From a virus, in the IMG/VR virus record IMGVR_UViG_3300034062_007329, positions 1-64,000 of that record: 64,000 bases of DNA; one strand, given 5' to 3'. Position 1 is the stretch's first letter; each line of letters begins with the position of its first letter. Below the pieces are notes generated by a model. That model was not told where the DNA came from. It ran no database searches and was given only the letters and a program-made list of their open reading frames with translations. Positions 1-9,460 of this stretch are shown here, piece by piece. The position numbers and the translations under genes were made by a program.

Positions 1-2
1 AG

Positions 3-890
3 TACAACAAAATTGATCATATTGCTGGAATCGTTCCAATTGGCGGAAAGGCTCTTGATTTCCAAATGCCTTGGCACGATGCACTAATTCCAGTTGCTCC
101 AGATTATTTAGCAATTGAGCAAGCGGTTTATCAATGCGCCGTTGCTGGTTGCGATACAATTTGGATTGTTGGTCATAAAGGAACAACGCCATTAGTTCGT
201 CATAGACTTGGTGATATAGTAATTGATCCTAATTCAATTCCAGGATCGGAACAATTTCACTTTGCAAGACGCAAAGAAATACCAATTTTCTATGTTCCAA
301 TCCTACCAAAAGATTATGACAGGCGCGATAGTTTAGGATGGAGCGTTTTACACGGAGCAGATGTTGCTTTCCGTGTTTGCTGTTTTATTAGTAAATGGGT
401 TGCACCAACACGATATTTTTGTGCGTTTCCATATGGAATCACATCGGTTGAATTTATAAAGGAGAATAGGGAGAAGTTTTTTACTGGAGAAGTACCAACG
501 ATCTTCTCATATGGCGGCAAAAATGTTAAGGACGGGTTGCATATACCATTTCTGTTCAGCGCAGGAGACTATAAAAAATGTAGAGATATAGTAAAAAAGA
601 AGAATATAGAAGATTGGGAGAAGAGAAAAGAACGGGATGCAAGAGAATTTACTCTGCAAGAAATATTCGAGCCACTTGACATCTCTAATGGTTCTGTGGT
701 AGAGTTACCTTGGTTCTACGACATCGGTTCGTGGGCAAATTATTGCAAATATACTTCAAGTGAACAAGCTCTACTATTAAAGAAGCATAAAGAAGTTTTT
801 ATAAGAGAGAAGAGAAGAATATTTCCTACAGAGAGAGAAATAAATGGTGAAGGAAAACTGGAAGAAGAAGTACGAGGATCTGAAGAATAA
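3..890 (+). CDS. Nucleotidyltransferase-like protein (5' truncated)
   Basis: The reading frame is open to the left edge, so the true start lies outside the window; an in-frame ATG at 66 is internal. The visible start reads IAGIVPIGGKALDFQMPWHD followed by a CDTIWIVGHKG strand, the layout of the N-terminal half of GT-A-fold nucleotidyltransferases, which join an NTP to a sugar phosphate or related acceptor. The usual GxGxRl loop would lie upstream, so the substrate cannot be named. The C-terminal third is charged and lacks recognisable motifs. A 71-aa gene overlaps its end. Fold assignment is an inference from pattern. Confidence 0.55.
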   Translation, partial: YNKIDHIAGIVPIGGKALDFQMPWHDALIPVAPDYLAIEQAVYQCAVAGCDTIWIVGHKGTTPLVRHRLGDIVIDPNSIPGSEQFHFARRKEIPIFYVPILPKDYDRRDSLGWSVLHGADVAFRVCCFISKWVAPTRYFCAFPYGITSVEFIKENREKFFTGEVPTIFSYGGKNVKDGLHIPFLFSAGDYKKCRDIVKKKNIEDWEKRKERDAREFTLQEIFEPLDISNGSVVELPWFYDIGSWANYCKYTSSEQALLLKKHKEVFIREKRRIFPTEREINGEGKLEEEVRGSEE

Positions 891-1059
891 TTTTGATCGT
901 CTTGACAGACATAATGATGTGTTGTATCGTCTATTTGTAGCTGCAAGAAAACTCAGAAATAATGGTCACGATAGAGATATTATTGCGGAAGCATCTCAGG
1001 AATTATTTGCCGCCATTGGTGACGTTGAAAACTTTGAGAGGAATTTAAAAAATGACTGA
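844..1059 (+). CDS. Small charged hypothetical protein
   Basis: A 71-aa, mostly helical, charged protein starting MVKENWKKKYEDLK. A purine-rich GAGAGAG stretch precedes the ATG. It overlaps the upstream gene by 47 nt and the polymerase gene by 8 nt, which suggests translational coupling. No family recognised. Confidence 0.55.
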   Translation: MVKENWKKKYEDLKNNFDRLDRHNDVLYRLFVAARKLRNNGHDRDIIAEASQELFAAIGDVENFERNLKND

Positions 1060-4000
1060 TCGCAAGAAATCTTCACTAAAATTTACAAATCTTCACGGAC
1101 ACGATACCTTTTCTATTTTTGATGGAATGGGATATCCTGACGAACATATTGATTTTGCGTATGGCAATGGTTTGGACGGAATGGCGTTTACAAACCACGG
1201 CTCAATGAATTCGTTCTCTTATGCTTTTATGAAAGCTAAGAAAATGAAAGACGAAGGCAAGACTGACTTTAAAGTTATTTATGGCATCGAAGCTTATATT
1301 CACCCGTCTATCCCAGAATGGAAGAAGGAAAAGGTTAAGCACAACGAAGATGCTAAACTTGCAAAACAAGTTGACGACGATGTTGGTCTTGTCGTGGAAG
1401 ATGAAAGCGAAACTAAAAAGGGTAAACATGGAACACTTAATCAACGTAGCCACCTTGTCCTTGTGGCGCAAAACCAAACAGGACTCAATAACCTTTTCAA
1501 AATGGTTAGCGACTCCTATCGTGGCGATAACTTCTATCGTTTTCCCCGTATGGACTACGAGCTACTTAAGCGATATTCTGATGGAATCATTGCTTCTACA
1601 GCCTGTATTGGCGGTATCCTTGGCAATGATTACTGGCGTAATCGTGACAATGGCGATTCAGCGGTTCTTGCCGCAATGGAACAAACTGTCAAGCAAATGA
1701 TGGAAATCTTTGGTGATCGCTTTTATGGCGAACTGCAATGGGCTATGAATCCAGACCAACATAGGATCAATCAATTTATTATCCAGCTGTCAAAGCAATA
1801 TGGATTTAAGTTGGTCACAACCTGCGATGCTCATTATCCTTCTCCCGATCTTTGGAAGGATCGTGAGATCTATAAAATGCTTGGTTGGCTTGGAAAGAAT
1901 AAGGATGAACTGAGCATTGGAAATCTTCCTGTTTCTTTGGAAGAAATGGCATATCAGCTTTATCCAAAAAATGGTGATCAATTATATGAATTCTATAAGC
2001 TTACTTCTAAAAAACTTGGCTTTTCTTATGACGATAAGCTTATTGCTGAAAGCATTGAGAGAACGTCAGAAATTGCAGCAACGAGAATTGAAAGCTATAC
2101 GCCAGACACAACCATCAAACTTCCGTCGTTCGTAGTTCCAGAAGGCGAAACTGCTGATGATATGCTTGTGAAGATCGCTATTGATAATCTAAAAAAGCAT
2201 AATCTTCATAAGGATAGCGAATATGTTGCTCGCTTAAAGGAAGAATTACACACGATTAAAGATCGTGGTTTCTCAAAATACTTCCTTACAATGAAGACTA
2301 TTGCCGACAAGTCAAAAGAAAAGCAATTGTGTGGAGCTGGTCGTGGATCAGGCGCTGGTTCGCTTGTTTCTTATTTGTTGAATATTACTGAGGTTGACCC
2401 AATTAAGTATAAACTCCAGTTCTCACGATTCATTCGTAAGAATGCTAAGGATTATCCTGATATTGACTTTGACGTTTCCGATCCAATGGAAATCAAAGAA
2501 ACAATGATTAAAGAATTTGGTGAGGATTGTGTTGTTCCGATCTCAAACTACAATACTCTACAAATTCGTTCGCTCATCAAGGATATTTCTAAGCTCTATG
2601 ATATTAACTTCCAAGAAGTAAACGAAGTAACAAGCAAAATGTTGAATGAAGCAACGCCAGTTTGCAAGCGTCTGCACAATATTACAGCTGGTGTTTATAA
2701 CCCAACTTGGGAAGAGCTAAAAGAGCATTCACCATCGCTTGTTTCATTCCTTGGAAAATATCCGCACGTCGCAACGCACGTTGAAAACTTGCAAGGACAG
2801 ATTCGTTCAATTTCAAGACACGCTGGCGGTGTGCTATTTGCCGACAATCTAAATCAAAGAATGCCGCTCATTAACAGTGGTGGTGTAATTCAAACTCCTT
2901 GGACCGAAGGACAAACTGTACGTCATTTGGAGCCATTGGGCTTTATTAAGTTTGACGTTCTTGGTTTGGCTTCGTTGCGAATGGTTGAAACTTGTATTGA
3001 ACATATTTTAAAACGTCATCACGGCATCAAAGAACCAACGTTCAAAGATATTAAGAAATATTACGACGAGCATCTAAGTCCAGAAAAGATTAATCTGAAC
3101 GATAAGGCTGTTTACGAAAGCGTATTCCAAAATGGTAATTTCTGTGGAACATTCCAGTTCACAAATAATGGTGCTAAGAAATTCTGTATGGATGCCAAAC
3201 CAGAAAATATTGTAGATATTGCTGCCATCACATCTATTTATCGTCCTGGTCCATTATCTGCAAACGTGCATACAAAATATGTTGAAGCAAAAAAGGATCC
3301 AAGCAGCGTTCTTTATATGCACGATCTTGTTCGTGAAGTAACGGAAGAAACATATGGGTTTATTGTCTTCCAAGAGCAATTGAGCTTGCTTGCTCATAAG
3401 CTTGGAAAGGATATTTCGCTTGATGAAGGCAATGAATTACGTAAAGTTCTAACTAAAAAAGGAACAGGTAAGGAAGCTGCTGTTAAGGAGAAACTATATG
3501 GAAAATTTGTCGAAGGATGCAAAGAAAAAGGAATCGCAGAAGTTGATGCGATCAATCTCTGGAAAACTATGGAATTCTTCTCTGGTTACGGCTTCAACCT
3601 TAGCCATGCTGTGTGCTATTCCATTCTATCTTACCAGTGTGCCTATCTTTTTCACTATTACCCTGCTGAATGGCTCGCAGCATTCTTGGATAAGGAACCC
3701 GAAGATCGTAAAGAGGCTGCAATCGCGTCTGCTAAATCATTTGGATACACGATAAGAAAGGTGGACATTAATAGTTCTGGGGTCAAGTGGGAAGTTGATG
3801 CAAAAGACCCCAAAATTTTGATTCAACCGCTATCCTCAATTAAGGGTCTTGGTGAAACTGCGGTTGAGCAGATTATGAAATATCGTCCATTTAAAAACGC
3901 GGAGCATCTGCTGTTCCATCCAGAAGTTACATATAGCAAGCTAAACAAAAAAGCTCTTGATTCGCTAACACGAAGTGAAGCCCTTGATTGTTTGGTCGAT

Positions 4001-4486
4001 AAGCGATTTACTGGCTTAAAGCACTTTTGGTCAGCTTGTGTTGTTGATCGTCCAAAAACACCAAAGAAGCTTGAGGAAAACATTGAAAAATATAAACCAG
4101 AAGGTGACTTTACATTAGAGGAAAAGATTGATAATCTAACATCCTTGTCAGGTATGTATCCTGTAAATCTTGTTATGGACCCACAAATTCTTAAAAGATT
4201 GGAAGAAAAGTATATTCCAGCAATTGGTGAATACGATCCAGAACTTGGAGAATTAGCTTGGTTTATTCCGCGAAACGTTACAGAGAAGAAAACAAAGAAT
4301 GGTAAAATTTACTGGATCTTAGAGGTTACAGACACAACAAATAAATTGACAAATATCAAGTGTTGGGGAATTGATCCGAAAAAAGATAAGGTCTGGACAA
4401 ACCGTCCGTACCTTGGTAAACTACAGCATGATGACTGGGGCTTCTCGACCCGCAGCATCAAGTATAATTTCAAACTATTGGGGTAA
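1052..4486 (+). CDS. dnaE: DNA polymerase III alpha subunit, DnaE type
   Basis: C-family replicative DNA polymerase, 1144 aa, close to bacterial DnaE length. An N-terminal PHP domain is visible (FTNLHGHDTFSIFDG). The palm carries GRGSGAGSLVSYLL and the catalytic PDIDFDVSD aspartate pair near residues 460-480, and the third aspartate lies in FIKFDVLGLASLRM. SRHAGGVLF and GYGFNLSHAVCYS are typical finger-region blocks. The C-terminus (LEVTDTTNKL) could be a short OB-type domain. A phage-encoded Pol III alpha implies substantial independence from host replication. A DnaQ-type exonuclease at 62464 is a candidate proofreading partner; no sliding clamp was seen in this window. Confidence 0.97.
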   Translation: MTDRKKSSLKFTNLHGHDTFSIFDGMGYPDEHIDFAYGNGLDGMAFTNHGSMNSFSYAFMKAKKMKDEGKTDFKVIYGIEAYIHPSIPEWKKEKVKHNEDAKLAKQVDDDVGLVVEDESETKKGKHGTLNQRSHLVLVAQNQTGLNNLFKMVSDSYRGDNFYRFPRMDYELLKRYSDGIIASTACIGGILGNDYWRNRDNGDSAVLAAMEQTVKQMMEIFGDRFYGELQWAMNPDQHRINQFIIQLSKQYGFKLVTTCDAHYPSPDLWKDREIYKMLGWLGKNKDELSIGNLPVSLEEMAYQLYPKNGDQLYEFYKLTSKKLGFSYDDKLIAESIERTSEIAATRIESYTPDTTIKLPSFVVPEGETADDMLVKIAIDNLKKHNLHKDSEYVARLKEELHTIKDRGFSKYFLTMKTIADKSKEKQLCGAGRGSGAGSLVSYLLNITEVDPIKYKLQFSRFIRKNAKDYPDIDFDVSDPMEIKETMIKEFGEDCVVPISNYNTLQIRSLIKDISKLYDINFQEVNEVTSKMLNEATPVCKRLHNITAGVYNPTWEELKEHSPSLVSFLGKYPHVATHVENLQGQIRSISRHAGGVLFADNLNQRMPLINSGGVIQTPWTEGQTVRHLEPLGFIKFDVLGLASLRMVETCIEHILKRHHGIKEPTFKDIKKYYDEHLSPEKINLNDKAVYESVFQNGNFCGTFQFTNNGAKKFCMDAKPENIVDIAAITSIYRPGPLSANVHTKYVEAKKDPSSVLYMHDLVREVTEETYGFIVFQEQLSLLAHKLGKDISLDEGNELRKVLTKKGTGKEAAVKEKLYGKFVEGCKEKGIAEVDAINLWKTMEFFSGYGFNLSHAVCYSILSYQCAYLFHYYPAEWLAAFLDKEPEDRKEAAIASAKSFGYTIRKVDINSSGVKWEVDAKDPKILIQPLSSIKGLGETAVEQIMKYRPFKNAEHLLFHPEVTYSKLNKKALDSLTRSEALDCLVDKRFTGLKHFWSACVVDRPKTPKKLEENIEKYKPEGDFTLEEKIDNLTSLSGMYPVNLVMDPQILKRLEEKYIPAIGEYDPELGELAWFIPRNVTEKKTKNGKIYWILEVTDTTNKLTNIKCWGIDPKKDKVWTNRPYLGKLQHDDWGFSTRSIKYNFKLLG

Positions 4487-4490
4487 AAGT

Positions 4491-4694
4491 ATGAATGCTT
4501 ATGTTGTGTCCTATTTTGCTGTAAATTTTATGCTTCTGCTACAGATGATAAAGAACTTATATTTTACACCTCACACTAAAGAATACTTAGAAGAAAGAAA
4601 AGCAGAAATAAACCTTTTTATTCCTCTAACAATTTTGTTTGGAGCAGTTCTATTTTTAATTGCTTATTTCGATGAAATGACGAACGGAGAATGA
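4491..4694 (+). CDS. Small two-pass membrane protein
   Basis: 67 aa starting MNAYVVSYFAVNF. Two hydrophobic stretches, residues about 4-20 and 42-60, flank a basic/acidic loop. I chose the ATG just after the polymerase stop because the longer frame would read back into the polymerase gene. No family recognised. Confidence 0.6.
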   Translation: MNAYVVSYFAVNFMLLLQMIKNLYFTPHTKEYLEERKAEINLFIPLTILFGAVLFLIAYFDEMTNGE

Positions 4695-4695
4695 A

Positions 4696-5943
4696 TTGAA
4701 ATTATTTAGTATTCACTACGCGGATGATCTAAAATTAGTAGAAAAAAATCATAAAAAATTTTGTGCTAACAATGGCATAGAGTATAATAAATTCAGAGCT
4801 TCTCCAAGCGCTGCACTGAAGTATAGTTTTATACTTCAGGAGTTACAAAGAAATTTCGGGGAAACGCTTATTTTTATAGACTCAAGCTGCTACTTTAATA
4901 AATTTAAAACAAAATTTGATTTTAATAAATCAAAAATTTGGTTTCAAAAAGAAAAAAATTATTCATTTGATAATTTTATTGTTATCAAAAGCGATGAAGA
5001 AACTATAAAACTATTTTCAAAAATATCTTTTGATATTGACAAAACGACATTTGGAAAATTTTATACTGAACCGATTCACATAGACATACCAGAAAAGTAT
5101 ATAATACCACATTCATATAGAGAAAATGATCAATATTTTTGTTTAAGAATTGGCATGTGCAACGATTATAGCCAAATAGAGGAAAGTTTAGTGCTATCTA
5201 CAGATAGTGTCCTTACAGAAGAAAAAGGTCTTTTTTTTGCTGAAGCCTGTTGTGCTGCCAAAGAGATAAAACAAGAAAATTTAGATTCTAAATTAGATTT
5301 TGAAATTATTAATCCAAATAAAACTAAAGCATTGGTAATGCTATATACCGACGAAATTAAAGAATATGGTGCTACTTCTGAAGAATCTATCAAATCATTT
5401 TGTCAAAAAAATGACCATACGCTGTATGTCTATAGAAAAGTGCCAGAATTGCTAAAAAGAATGTCTGGGTCTTGGACGAAGCCGTTTGTGTTATTGAAAC
5501 ACATGAAAGATCATGAGTTTATTGGATGGATTGACGGTGATATTTTAATTGGAGAAGATTTTAAGAATATTTTTGAAGATGATGTGGCGATATTCAGAGA
5601 TCCCTCTGGCTGGTTGTTTAACTCTGGTTTTATGATGTTCAAAAACACCCAGAAAAATTATGATCTCTTAATGAAGATCGTACATGAGATAGGCAAATTG
5701 GAAAACTTAAATGGTGTTTATAACTATGGAGGAGATCAAAAACTTTTTATAGAATTCTTAAAAAAAGATTACCCATATATGTTACCATTGAGTAGTAGAT
5801 TTGCTAATACGCATCCTGTTTCACCAGAACAAATTAATCCAAGAGCAAGCAAAGATAAAATGATACACTTTATGGGATTTAAAAAAATACTAAGAAGCGA
5901 GTTGATTAAAGGCTATAATGCTTTAATGAGGAAACAAAAATGA
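4696..5943 (+). CDS. GT-A glycosyltransferase with duplicated halves
   Basis: 415 aa. The second half has the DxD signature in FIGWIDGDILIGEDF, then FNSGFMMFKNT and YGGDQKLF, the pattern of galactosyltransferase/alpha-mannosyltransferase (GT34-like) families that use nucleotide sugars and a metal. The first half repeats the outline in degraded form (LIFIDSSCYFNKF), suggesting an internal duplication with one inactive copy. The start is TTG at 4696, 6 nt after GGAG, because no in-frame ATG fits. Possible roles are modification of phage DNA, virion or host surface; the sequence does not decide. Confidence 0.7.
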   Translation: MKLFSIHYADDLKLVEKNHKKFCANNGIEYNKFRASPSAALKYSFILQELQRNFGETLIFIDSSCYFNKFKTKFDFNKSKIWFQKEKNYSFDNFIVIKSDEETIKLFSKISFDIDKTTFGKFYTEPIHIDIPEKYIIPHSYRENDQYFCLRIGMCNDYSQIEESLVLSTDSVLTEEKGLFFAEACCAAKEIKQENLDSKLDFEIINPNKTKALVMLYTDEIKEYGATSEESIKSFCQKNDHTLYVYRKVPELLKRMSGSWTKPFVLLKHMKDHEFIGWIDGDILIGEDFKNIFEDDVAIFRDPSGWLFNSGFMMFKNTQKNYDLLMKIVHEIGKLENLNGVYNYGGDQKLFIEFLKKDYPYMLPLSSRFANTHPVSPEQINPRASKDKMIHFMGFKKILRSELIKGYNALMRKQK

Positions 5944-6164
5944 ATTGGAAATTAGTTCACGAAGATGTTGCCATCAATACCGATAGTAGTGTAGTATCAA
6001 GAACACACATGATACTTGAAAAAGATGGCGTCCAAATCCATCTTGGAGTGCTCGACAAGCAAGAAGAACACGCCCTTGGTGCCAAAAGAGTGCTGGTAGA
6101 CACAGCTAATATGCTTAGGCGTTTAGCACATGAAATGGAAAACAAAGCTGACAAGCTTTATTAG
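5940..6164 (+). CDS. Hypothetical protein
   Basis: 74 aa (MNWKLVHEDVAINTDSS). It starts inside the glycosyltransferase stop (ATGA overlap). An N-terminal beta-rich part is followed by a helix (AKRVLVDTANMLRRLAHEME). No family recognised. Confidence 0.6.
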   Translation: MNWKLVHEDVAINTDSSVVSRTHMILEKDGVQIHLGVLDKQEEHALGAKRVLVDTANMLRRLAHEMENKADKLY

Positions 6165-6172
6165 GAGAAAAT

Positions 6173-6634
6173 ATGACAACGATTATGTTCCCAGAAACAG
6201 TAAAATTACAATGGAAGCCCCTGACAGAAACAGCTAAAGCCCCGCAGAAAGCGCATGCAGAAGATGCTGCTTGGGATCTTTTTGCTGATTGCCCAGATAA
6301 AGGAATTGACATCAACCCAGGACAAACAAAAATCGTACCAACTGGTTTAGCCATTATGCCACCAAAAGGATGGGCATGTGATATTCGTGGTCGTAGCGGA
6401 ATGAATAGTAAGGGAAAGTTTGTTATCCTTGGTCTTGTAGATTCTTTTTATACTGGTCCTTGGGGTGTTGTTGTGCATAACGGCACAAACGATATTATTA
6501 CAATAAATCATCATGACAAATTAGCACAGTTTACTGTGCAAAGGGTATATGAAAGCTCATTAGTAAGAGTTGAAGAATTCAACGATCAGGGAACACGTGG
6601 AAGCGGTGGATTTGGATCAAGCGGTGTAAAATGA
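6173..6634 (+). CDS. dut: dUTP pyrophosphatase (trimeric dUTPase)
   Basis: Hydrolyses dUTP to dUMP and pyrophosphate, keeping uracil out of DNA and feeding dTMP synthesis. All five motifs are visible in 153 aa: AEDAAWDLF (1), RGRSGMNSKGKF (2), LGLVDSFYTGPWGV with the catalytic aspartate region (3), DKLAQFTVQRV (4) and the Gly-rich RGSGGFGSSG tail (5). Length is normal for homotrimeric dUTPases. GGAG lies before the ATG. It overlaps the next gene by 4 nt. Confidence 0.95.
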   Translation: MTTIMFPETVKLQWKPLTETAKAPQKAHAEDAAWDLFADCPDKGIDINPGQTKIVPTGLAIMPPKGWACDIRGRSGMNSKGKFVILGLVDSFYTGPWGVVVHNGTNDIITINHHDKLAQFTVQRVYESSLVRVEEFNDQGTRGSGGFGSSGVK

Positions 6635-6852
6635 ATAGAAAAGAGCGTAGAGCGGCAGAAAAAATGATGGGTAAAGAAACGGCACAAAAAGCGAGCCTAA
6701 TGCTTTCCATCCCAGAGAAGTGCTTGACTTGTGACTCAAGATTTGATAAAAAGAGTAGAGAGCACGCGATGACTTGGTATGTTGAAGTCTTTGAATCGCA
6801 AAAAAGAGTCGATTTATATTGTCCTGCGTGTCAAGAAAAGAGGAAAAAATGA
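6631..6852 (+). CDS. Small zinc-ribbon-like protein
   Basis: 73 aa beginning MNRKERRAAEKMMGK, a start common among phage small basic proteins. Two cysteine pairs, CLTC and CPAC, form a likely zinc ribbon around residues 31-68. ATGA overlaps on both sides (dut and guaB) place it in one translational unit with nucleotide-metabolism genes. Confidence 0.65.
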   Translation: MNRKERRAAEKMMGKETAQKASLMLSIPEKCLTCDSRFDKKSREHAMTWYVEVFESQKRVDLYCPACQEKRKK

Positions 6853-7880
6853 AAGAAGCTCTAACTTACGATGACGTACTACTCGTTCCAAAATTCTCCG
6901 ATATTGAGAGTAGAGCAAATATTAGCTTGGAAAGTGAACTTGATGTATCTTTAAAGTTTAATACCCCAATCATTGCCAGCCCAATGGATACAGTAAGCGG
7001 TGAAAATATGGCAATTAAACTGTCGCAATTAGGTGGCGTAGCAGTAATTCATAGATACAATACAATTGAACAACAATGTGAAATTGTTAGGAGCGTTAAA
7101 AGAGTTGGTGAGCGCGTTGGCGCTGCTGTTGGAACAACTGGCGATTTCTTAGAAAGAGTGACAAGACTAAAGAACGCTGGGGTTGACTTCATCTGTATTG
7201 ATGTTGCTCATGGACATCACAAAATGGTTTATGACGCAATTACTAAAATTCGCGCTGCTTTCCCATTTTTACATATTATGGCAGGGAATGTTGCCACCGC
7301 CGAGGCATTTGAAGCTTTGCAATCATGGGGTGCAGATTCAATCCGTGTAGGAATCGGTGGAGGCTCTATTTGCTCTACTCGCATTCAAACAGGGCATGGC
7401 GTTCCAAACGTTAGCGCGATTATGGAATGCGCTGAAGTCGCCACTTCAGCTAAACTTATTGCTGATGGCGGTATCAAAAATGCTGGCGATATCGTTAAAG
7501 CTTTAGCCGCTGGAGCAGACTTTGTAATGTTAGGTTCTATTCTTGCTGGAACAGATGAATCTCCTGGCGAAGTTATTGAATCTGTTTTGCATGGCACTAA
7601 GATGAAGTCTTATCGCGGCATGGCAAGCCGTGAAGCGCAAGAGGAATGGCGCGGCAAGTCTTCAGCACCAGAAGGAATTTCTACTATGGTTCCGTATAAA
7701 GGACCAGTAGAATTTATTTTTAATGATCTGGTGGGAAATATTAAAAGCGGGCTATCATATACTGGTGCTGTGACTATTAGTGGTTTACAGAGTAGATCTG
7801 AATTTATTCGCCAAACCTCCGCTGGTCAGCATGAAAGCTCAACACACATTCTTTCAAAAACTCCATTTGGACACAGATAA
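6849..7880 (+). CDS. guaB: IMP dehydrogenase / GMP reductase family, CBS-less
   Basis: 343-aa TIM-barrel enzyme. IMPDH oxidises IMP to XMP with NAD+; GMP reductase does the reverse step from GMP. The N-terminus ALTYDDVLLVP and PIIASPMDTVSG match IMPDH. The active-site cysteine loop reads GIGGGSICSTRIQTGHG, and phosphate-binding GGIKNAGDIVKAL and LGSILAG are present. The usual CBS regulatory pair is missing, as in GMP reductase and some short IMPDHs. The C-terminal SAGQHESSTH resembles IMPDH more than GMPR, so I favour IMPDH. Start at 6849 (ATGA overlap); the frame extends further upstream without a site. With purA at 25449 it acts on the IMP branch point. Confidence 0.88.
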   Translation: MKEALTYDDVLLVPKFSDIESRANISLESELDVSLKFNTPIIASPMDTVSGENMAIKLSQLGGVAVIHRYNTIEQQCEIVRSVKRVGERVGAAVGTTGDFLERVTRLKNAGVDFICIDVAHGHHKMVYDAITKIRAAFPFLHIMAGNVATAEAFEALQSWGADSIRVGIGGGSICSTRIQTGHGVPNVSAIMECAEVATSAKLIADGGIKNAGDIVKALAAGADFVMLGSILAGTDESPGEVIESVLHGTKMKSYRGMASREAQEEWRGKSSAPEGISTMVPYKGPVEFIFNDLVGNIKSGLSYTGAVTISGLQSRSEFIRQTSAGQHESSTHILSKTPFGHR

Positions 7881-8194
7881 TGGATACTGGATGGAAAAGA
7901 TATACTTTCTATATTAATTCCACCGCTCATGCGGATATGCGTATTAAACTTCGCCATGATGAAGTCCCACAACAAACATTCTTTAAAATGCTCATAAAAG
8001 CATACATCGAGGATAATACGCATATGCGAGAGTTAATAAAAGAATTAAATGCAGAAAAGCTCGGAAAGCGCTCTTTGAAAAAAATGAAAAAAGATGAAAA
8101 ACTTGCCACAGAACAAGAAGAGTGGTTCGGTTTAAGTGAAGAAGAAATAACAGATATTTATGACCAAATAGAAATGGATGATAATAATGAGTGA
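7880..8194 (+). CDS. Hypothetical protein, possible ribbon-helix-helix
   Basis: 104 aa. KRYTFYINSTAHADMRIKL is followed by helices, a spacing reminiscent of ribbon-helix-helix DNA-binding proteins, but this is a weak similarity. The C-terminus is acidic (DQIEMDDNNE). It starts on the last base of the guaB stop (TAATG). Confidence 0.5.
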   Translation: MDTGWKRYTFYINSTAHADMRIKLRHDEVPQQTFFKMLIKAYIEDNTHMRELIKELNAEKLGKRSLKKMKKDEKLATEQEEWFGLSEEEITDIYDQIEMDDNNE

Positions 8195-8444
8195 ATATAA
8201 GTTTACAACATGTGTTGAAGCGTGCAAAACATTAGAAGAATCATGTCCAAATAGCGATTGTCGCAGCTGGATTAATTACGAAGAAGACCTAAATTGTACA
8301 CATATTGCAGTTCAAAAGCATGGTAGTATGACCTTGCGAGAAGTATCAAAAAGGATCGGGTGCAGTTTTGTACGAGTAAAACAGATAGAAGAAGATGTTT
8401 TAGAAAAAATTAAAGATCAAATGAACGATTCCAACTATTTATAA
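8187..8444 (+). CDS. Sigma-70 region-4-like HTH protein
   Basis: 85 aa. The C-terminal half MTLREVSKRIGCSFVRVKQIEEDVLEKI closely resembles sigma-70 region 4, the helix-turn-helix that reads -35 elements. The N-terminal half has five cysteines (CVEACKTLEESC, DCRSW, DLNC) and no sigma region 2. I prefer ATG 8187 over 8178, which differ by three residues. It sits directly upstream of a copy of the proposed late motif AACTATTTAT. By analogy with T4 it could be a late-transcription specificity factor; that is inference. Confidence 0.72.
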   Translation: MSEYKFTTCVEACKTLEESCPNSDCRSWINYEEDLNCTHIAVQKHGSMTLREVSKRIGCSFVRVKQIEEDVLEKIKDQMNDSNYL

Positions 8445-8473
8445 TGTTATAAAAAGTCTTTTTAATTTACGAG

Positions 8474-8484
8474 TTACTATTTAT
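8474..8484 (+). promoter_or_regulatory. Late-type motif TTACTATTTAT
   Basis: Copy of the recurrent AACTA(T/C)TTAT motif, 34 nt before the ATG of the 305-aa acidic protein, with GGAG between. See the finding on late promoters. Confidence 0.5.
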
Positions 8485-8517
8485 TTTAAATTTTAACAAT
8501 CTTTTAGGAGATAACAA

Positions 8518-9435
8518 ATGAGCAATAAGAAAAGTTTACTAACTGAATCAGAAATCCGTCGTTTTATGAAACTTGCCAACATCCCAGCAATCGGCAAGGA
8601 ACTTGTTAAAGAAGAAAGCGAAGCTATCAACCGTATTCAAGGCGACACCGAAGCAACAAGCGCCGTACTTCCAAGAAGCGAAGGCTATACGGCAGGAATG
8701 GAAGAAGAAGACCAAATGCCAGAATTAGATGATGCTGGCGGCGAAGAAGAAACAATGAAATTAGGCGACGAAGCAGCGGAAGGAGCTGGCGAAGAAGTAA
8801 GCGATGAGTTAGCTATGAAAGTCGCAAAAGCTGTATTAAGCGCTTTGGGCAAGGAAAGCGAATTTTCAGTAGAAGAAGAACCAGAAGCAGCAGCACCAGA
8901 ACAAGAGCCAAGTGAAGAAGAAGGCGAAGAAGGTGAAGAAGCTTCTGAAGAAGGTGAAGAAGAAGGTGAAGAAGAAGGTGAAGAAGAATTAGATGAAGCA
9001 GAGGAAGTAGAAGAAAGCGAAAAACTTGAAGAGTCAAAGTTGATAGAGACTATTCTTGCTCGCGTTACTGCTCGCTTAATTGCAGAAGCCAAGAAGAGCA
9101 AAATGTCAGCAGCAGAAAAGAAAAAGAAGGCAGAAGAAGCCAAGAAGAAAAAAGAAATGATGAAGAAAAAGGCAGCTGCTGCAAAAAATAAATTAGAAGA
9201 AGCTAACGCACCAGCCCCAAAATCAACAATGCCAAACGCATCAGCAGCTGGCGTTGCAAAAGGACATGGTCCCGGTTCAAAAGCTTTTGGAACCGATGAA
9301 AAGAAGAGCATGAAATGGAAACAAGGCAAGGGCGAAAAAGGTCACGAACTACAAACAGTCTCAGCATCAGCTGAACATATCGTTTCACACGGTAAGAAAA
9401 ACTTAGCTGTTCAAGGCGGAAATAAAAAAGGTTAA
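8518..9435 (+). CDS. Acidic/lysine-rich probable virion-internal or scaffold protein
   Basis: 305 aa. It opens MSNKKSLLTESEIRRFMKLAN, followed by a Glu-rich tract (about residues 60-180, many EEGEE repeats) and a Lys/Ala coiled segment (AEKKKKAEEAKKKKEMMKKK). Such low-complexity acidic cores are seen in phage prohead core and scaffold proteins. The late-type motif upstream and the terminator after it support a separately expressed, abundant product. No catalytic motif. The function is inferred from composition and context. Confidence 0.6.
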   Translation: MSNKKSLLTESEIRRFMKLANIPAIGKELVKEESEAINRIQGDTEATSAVLPRSEGYTAGMEEEDQMPELDDAGGEEETMKLGDEAAEGAGEEVSDELAMKVAKAVLSALGKESEFSVEEEPEAAAPEQEPSEEEGEEGEEASEEGEEEGEEEGEEELDEAEEVEESEKLEESKLIETILARVTARLIAEAKKSKMSAAEKKKKAEEAKKKKEMMKKKAAAAKNKLEEANAPAPKSTMPNASAAGVAKGHGPGSKAFGTDEKKSMKWKQGKGEKGHELQTVSASAEHIVSHGKKNLAVQGGNKKG

Positions 9436-9460
9436 TTAAGATTACCATATAAATATAAGG

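Noticed and set aside
8685-9329. 214-codon minus-strand frame
   Set aside because: Shadow of the Glu/Lys-rich + gene; translation is Ser/Phe low complexity.
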